Shown piece by piece: positions 62,458 through 64,000 of a stretch of 64,000 nt of DNA (the first letter of the stretch is position 1; the number at the start of each line of letters is the position of its first letter). The DNA is from Nannocystis bainbridge (GTDB lineage Bacteria > Myxococcota_A > Polyangia > Nannocystales > Nannocystaceae). The stretch covers positions 2,108,001 through 2,172,000 of the forward strand of contig NZ_JAQNDL010000003.1 in NCBI RefSeq assembly GCF_028368995.1, given 5' to 3'. The translations under genes and the position numbers were made by a program. The notes under the pieces were generated by a model that made no database searches, was not told the origin of the DNA, and saw only the letters and a list, made by a program, of their open reading frames with translations.

Positions 62458-62891
62458 AGACCAAGCAGCCGGGCCGCGGCAGCGCGCGCCGGACCCAGCG
62501 GCTGCTGCTGTGGTGCGCCGCCACCGACAGCACCTTCGAGCGCGCGGTCGCGGGCGACGGTCGGGCCGTGCTGACCGGCAAGTGCATCCACTGCAACGCC
62601 CGCCACACCCTCACCGAGGCCGGCGCGCCGCTGACCTCCGCCACCATCGAGCACATCGTCCCGCGCTCGCACGGGGGCACCGACGCGATCGTCAACCTCG
62701 CGATCGCCTGCGCCCGCTGCAACATCGGCAAGGGCCACCGCCTCGACGATCGCCCGTGGCAAGACCCCACCTTGCAGCGGGTCATCGCCACCTTGCAGGA
62801 GCGCCGAACCGCCCGCATGCGCCCGCCGCCCGACTGGCTCGACCTGCCCCCGCTGGCCCCCGCGCCCGACGGTGACGCCGACGAGCCCTGA
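62454..62891 (+). CDS. HNH endonuclease-fold protein
   Basis: 145 residues. The HNH core reads CIHCNARHTL, then IEHIVPRSHGGTDAIVNLAI and CARCNIGKGHR, with both CxxC pairs for structural zinc and the catalytic His. Stand-alone HNH proteins can be nicking enzymes, restriction or phage-type nucleases, or domesticated repair enzymes. This one is translationally coupled to a phosphatase gene, an unexpected partner. No methyltransferase or toxin-antitoxin partner is nearby. Confidence 0.88.
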   Translation: MKTKQPGRGSARRTQRLLLWCAATDSTFERAVAGDGRAVLTGKCIHCNARHTLTEAGAPLTSATIEHIVPRSHGGTDAIVNLAIACARCNIGKGHRLDDRPWQDPTLQRVIATLQERRTARMRPPPDWLDLPPLAPAPDGDADEP

Positions 62892-62944
62892 ACTGCTCCT
62901 GCGGCGCGCCGTGGGCCTCAACGAAGGCGCCGCCCGGCTCGACC

Positions 62945-63174
62945 CGTCCTCCGGGACATTTTTTATTGCGAGCCCAGGGCCCATGTGCCGGTTCGCGATG
63001 GGCCGAGCCGGCTCCCTGTCCTCAGGGACATCTGATTCCCAGGGCCTCCGGTGTCGGCTCGCAACGAGCCGAGCCGACGCGCAACGACCTGTCCAAAAGG
63101 ACATTTGATTCCAAGCCAGGGACCCGCTGTCGGTTCGGGCCGAGCCGACGCGCCACGACATGTCCAAAGGGACA
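62945..63174. repeat. Tandem repeat of about 72 bp, each copy opening with a 14-mer palindrome
   Basis: 14-mers at 62945, 63017, 63090 and 63161 are spaced 72, 73 and 71 bp. Each is followed by a T-rich ATTTGATTCC-like stretch and then a TGTCGG-TTCG / GAGCCGACGCG block. The first copy, 54 nt after the HNH stop, is followed by ATTTTTTATT and looks like a working intrinsic terminator; the others look like copies of it with weaker T tracts. Confidence 0.85.
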
Positions 63175-63321
63175 TCTTATTCCGCCCCCATGCTCGGGCC
63201 CGAACGACGCTCGCGCCTCCGCCCCTCCGCCCCTCTCGCCCGCGGGAATAACCCCCACCCCCTCGCGCGTGACCTACCCGAGCCGCGCGCGATGAGCCGC
63301 GGCGCCATGACTTCTCGAGCA

Positions 63322-63335
63322 TGTCCCATCGGACA
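63322..63335. repeat. Perfect 14-bp palindromic unit
   Basis: An exact TGTCC-N4-GGACA lies about 60 nt upstream of the last gene of the window. Confidence 0.75.
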
Positions 63336-63393
63336 TCTCGCCACCACGTGCGCGTGAGGCCTGGGCGCCGGCACGCCGCCGGAGGACCCTGCC

Positions 63394-64000
63394 ATGACCT
63401 CGATGCCCCCCAGCTCTGCCGGTCCCCCCGGCCATCTCCTCGCCCAGCGGCGTACCCGGACCTTGACCCTCGCCGTCGGCCTCGCCGCCGTCAGCGTGCT
63501 GGGCCTCGCCGTCCTGCTGCCGCCCCCGCCTGACGCCGGCAGCCAGGCCATCCGCGGCGCCGGCGTGTTCGCCCTGCTCGCCTTCGGCTTCCTCCTGCTC
63601 GGCGCTCTCCTGCGGCGCGTCCAGCTCGGCTGGCACCGCAGCCTGCGCGGCCTGCTCGTCGGCGCCGGCGAGGCCGTGTGGCGCCTCAGCCTGCGCCTGT
63701 GGCCGCGCGAGCCCGCCAGCGACGCCCAGGCCCCGCCCATGCGCCTGGGCGAGCGCATCGCCCTCGTCGCCGGCCTCGGCCTCACCGCCCTCGACGTCGT
63801 GCTCACCACCCTCCTGCTGCGCGACGTCTTCCCCGAGCCGCCCTACCGCTTCGACCTGTTCGGCCTGCTCTCGCCCGCGGCCGCCGAGTGGTCGTTCTAC
63901 GTCGCCGTCGCCGCCTTCAAGGCCGTGCTCGAGGTGTGGTTCGGCGTGTTCGACACCATCCGCGGCGGCGGCAGCACCCTGCGGTGGTTCGTGCTCGGCG
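63394..64000 (+). CDS. Multi-span membrane protein, 3' end outside the window
   Basis: About 202 residues are visible from the ATG at 63394, which has GGAGG 8 nt upstream. Hydrophobic segments lie near residues 26-46 (TLAVGLAAVSVLGLAVLL), 58-76 (AGVFALLAFGFLLLGALLRR) and 123-142 (IALVAGLGLTALDVVLTTLL), with another after 160. The short loops are Arg-rich. No family is recognised from this part. Confidence 0.75.
   Translation, partial: MTSMPPSSAGPPGHLLAQRRTRTLTLAVGLAAVSVLGLAVLLPPPPDAGSQAIRGAGVFALLAFGFLLLGALLRRVQLGWHRSLRGLLVGAGEAVWRLSLRLWPREPASDAQAPPMRLGERIALVAGLGLTALDVVLTTLLLRDVFPEPPYRFDLFGLLSPAAAEWSFYVAVAAFKAVLEVWFGVFDTIRGGGSTLRWFVLG

Larger units (their letters stand above)
62892..63393. 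other. Gap filled by tandem hairpin repeats, no gene
   Basis: About 500 nt between the HNH gene and the next gene. Short open frames here follow the repeat period and are not coding. The left part is the 72-bp tandem repeat; another perfect 14-mer lies at 63322-63335. Confidence 0.6.

Noticed and set aside
33404..63335. TGTCC/GGACA units as a CRISPR array
   Set aside because: No equal-length unique spacers between repeats, no leader and no cas genes; units abut or are scattered singly.

Overview
The window is GC-rich bacterial DNA, about 70% GC by eye, and its gene content points to the Myxococcota. It has three bactofilin genes in a row, TPR and HEAT-repeat lipoproteins, an OmpA protein with thrombospondin type 3 calcium repeats, a Ser/Thr kinase fused to TolB-like and TPR regions, and an EF-G of the type known from spirochaetes, planctomycetes and delta-proteobacteria. 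The family cannot be fixed from sequence alone.

Bases 1-26950 are one continuous minus-strand block of translation and transcription genes. In transcription order: a promoter at 26918-26947, four tRNAs (Thr-UGU, Tyr, Gly-UCC, Thr-GGU), tuf, a terminator, a second promoter, rpmG, tRNA-Trp, secE, nusG, rplK, rplA, an L10-type leader, rplJ, rplL, rpoB and rpoC. A third promoter then drives rpsL, rpsG, fusA and tuf, followed by the S10 and spc ribosomal genes down to a truncated rpsE. Two universal genes are missing from their normal places: rplC (L3) between rpsJ and rplD, and rpsN (S14) between rplE and rpsH.

Bases 27000-46500 hold cell-envelope and housekeeping genes. They are two lipoproteins (TPR, HEAT), the bactofilins divergent from a plant-type glutamate-cysteine ligase, an Asp-rich repeat protein, alaS, an RlmI-like methyltransferase, a degenerate GspE/PilB-like ATPase with a GspF/PilC-like partner, and an operon of a lipoprotein, an OmpA protein and an outer-membrane barrel.

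Bases 46600-64000 hold small lipoproteins, ribF, dapA-dapB, and a compact fatty-acid/aryl-polyene-like locus. That locus has two hotdog dehydratases, a flavin halogenase-like enzyme, an ACP, a ketosynthase and an acyltransferase. After it come a Cys-rich 27-residue-repeat protein, the kinase, an inositol monophosphatase coupled to an HNH protein, and a truncated membrane protein.

The strongest unexplained signal is a 14-bp palindromic unit, TGTCC-N4-GGACA. It occurs as single copies and as back-to-back tandem arrays, mostly from 33 kb onward. It is enriched in gaps between convergent genes but also lies inside reading frames. Other points of interest are the missing rplC and rpsN, the EFG2-like fusA in the str operon, the P-loop-altered secretion ATPase, a perfect 27-bp inverted repeat at 58581-58684, and the halogenase-containing lipid locus.
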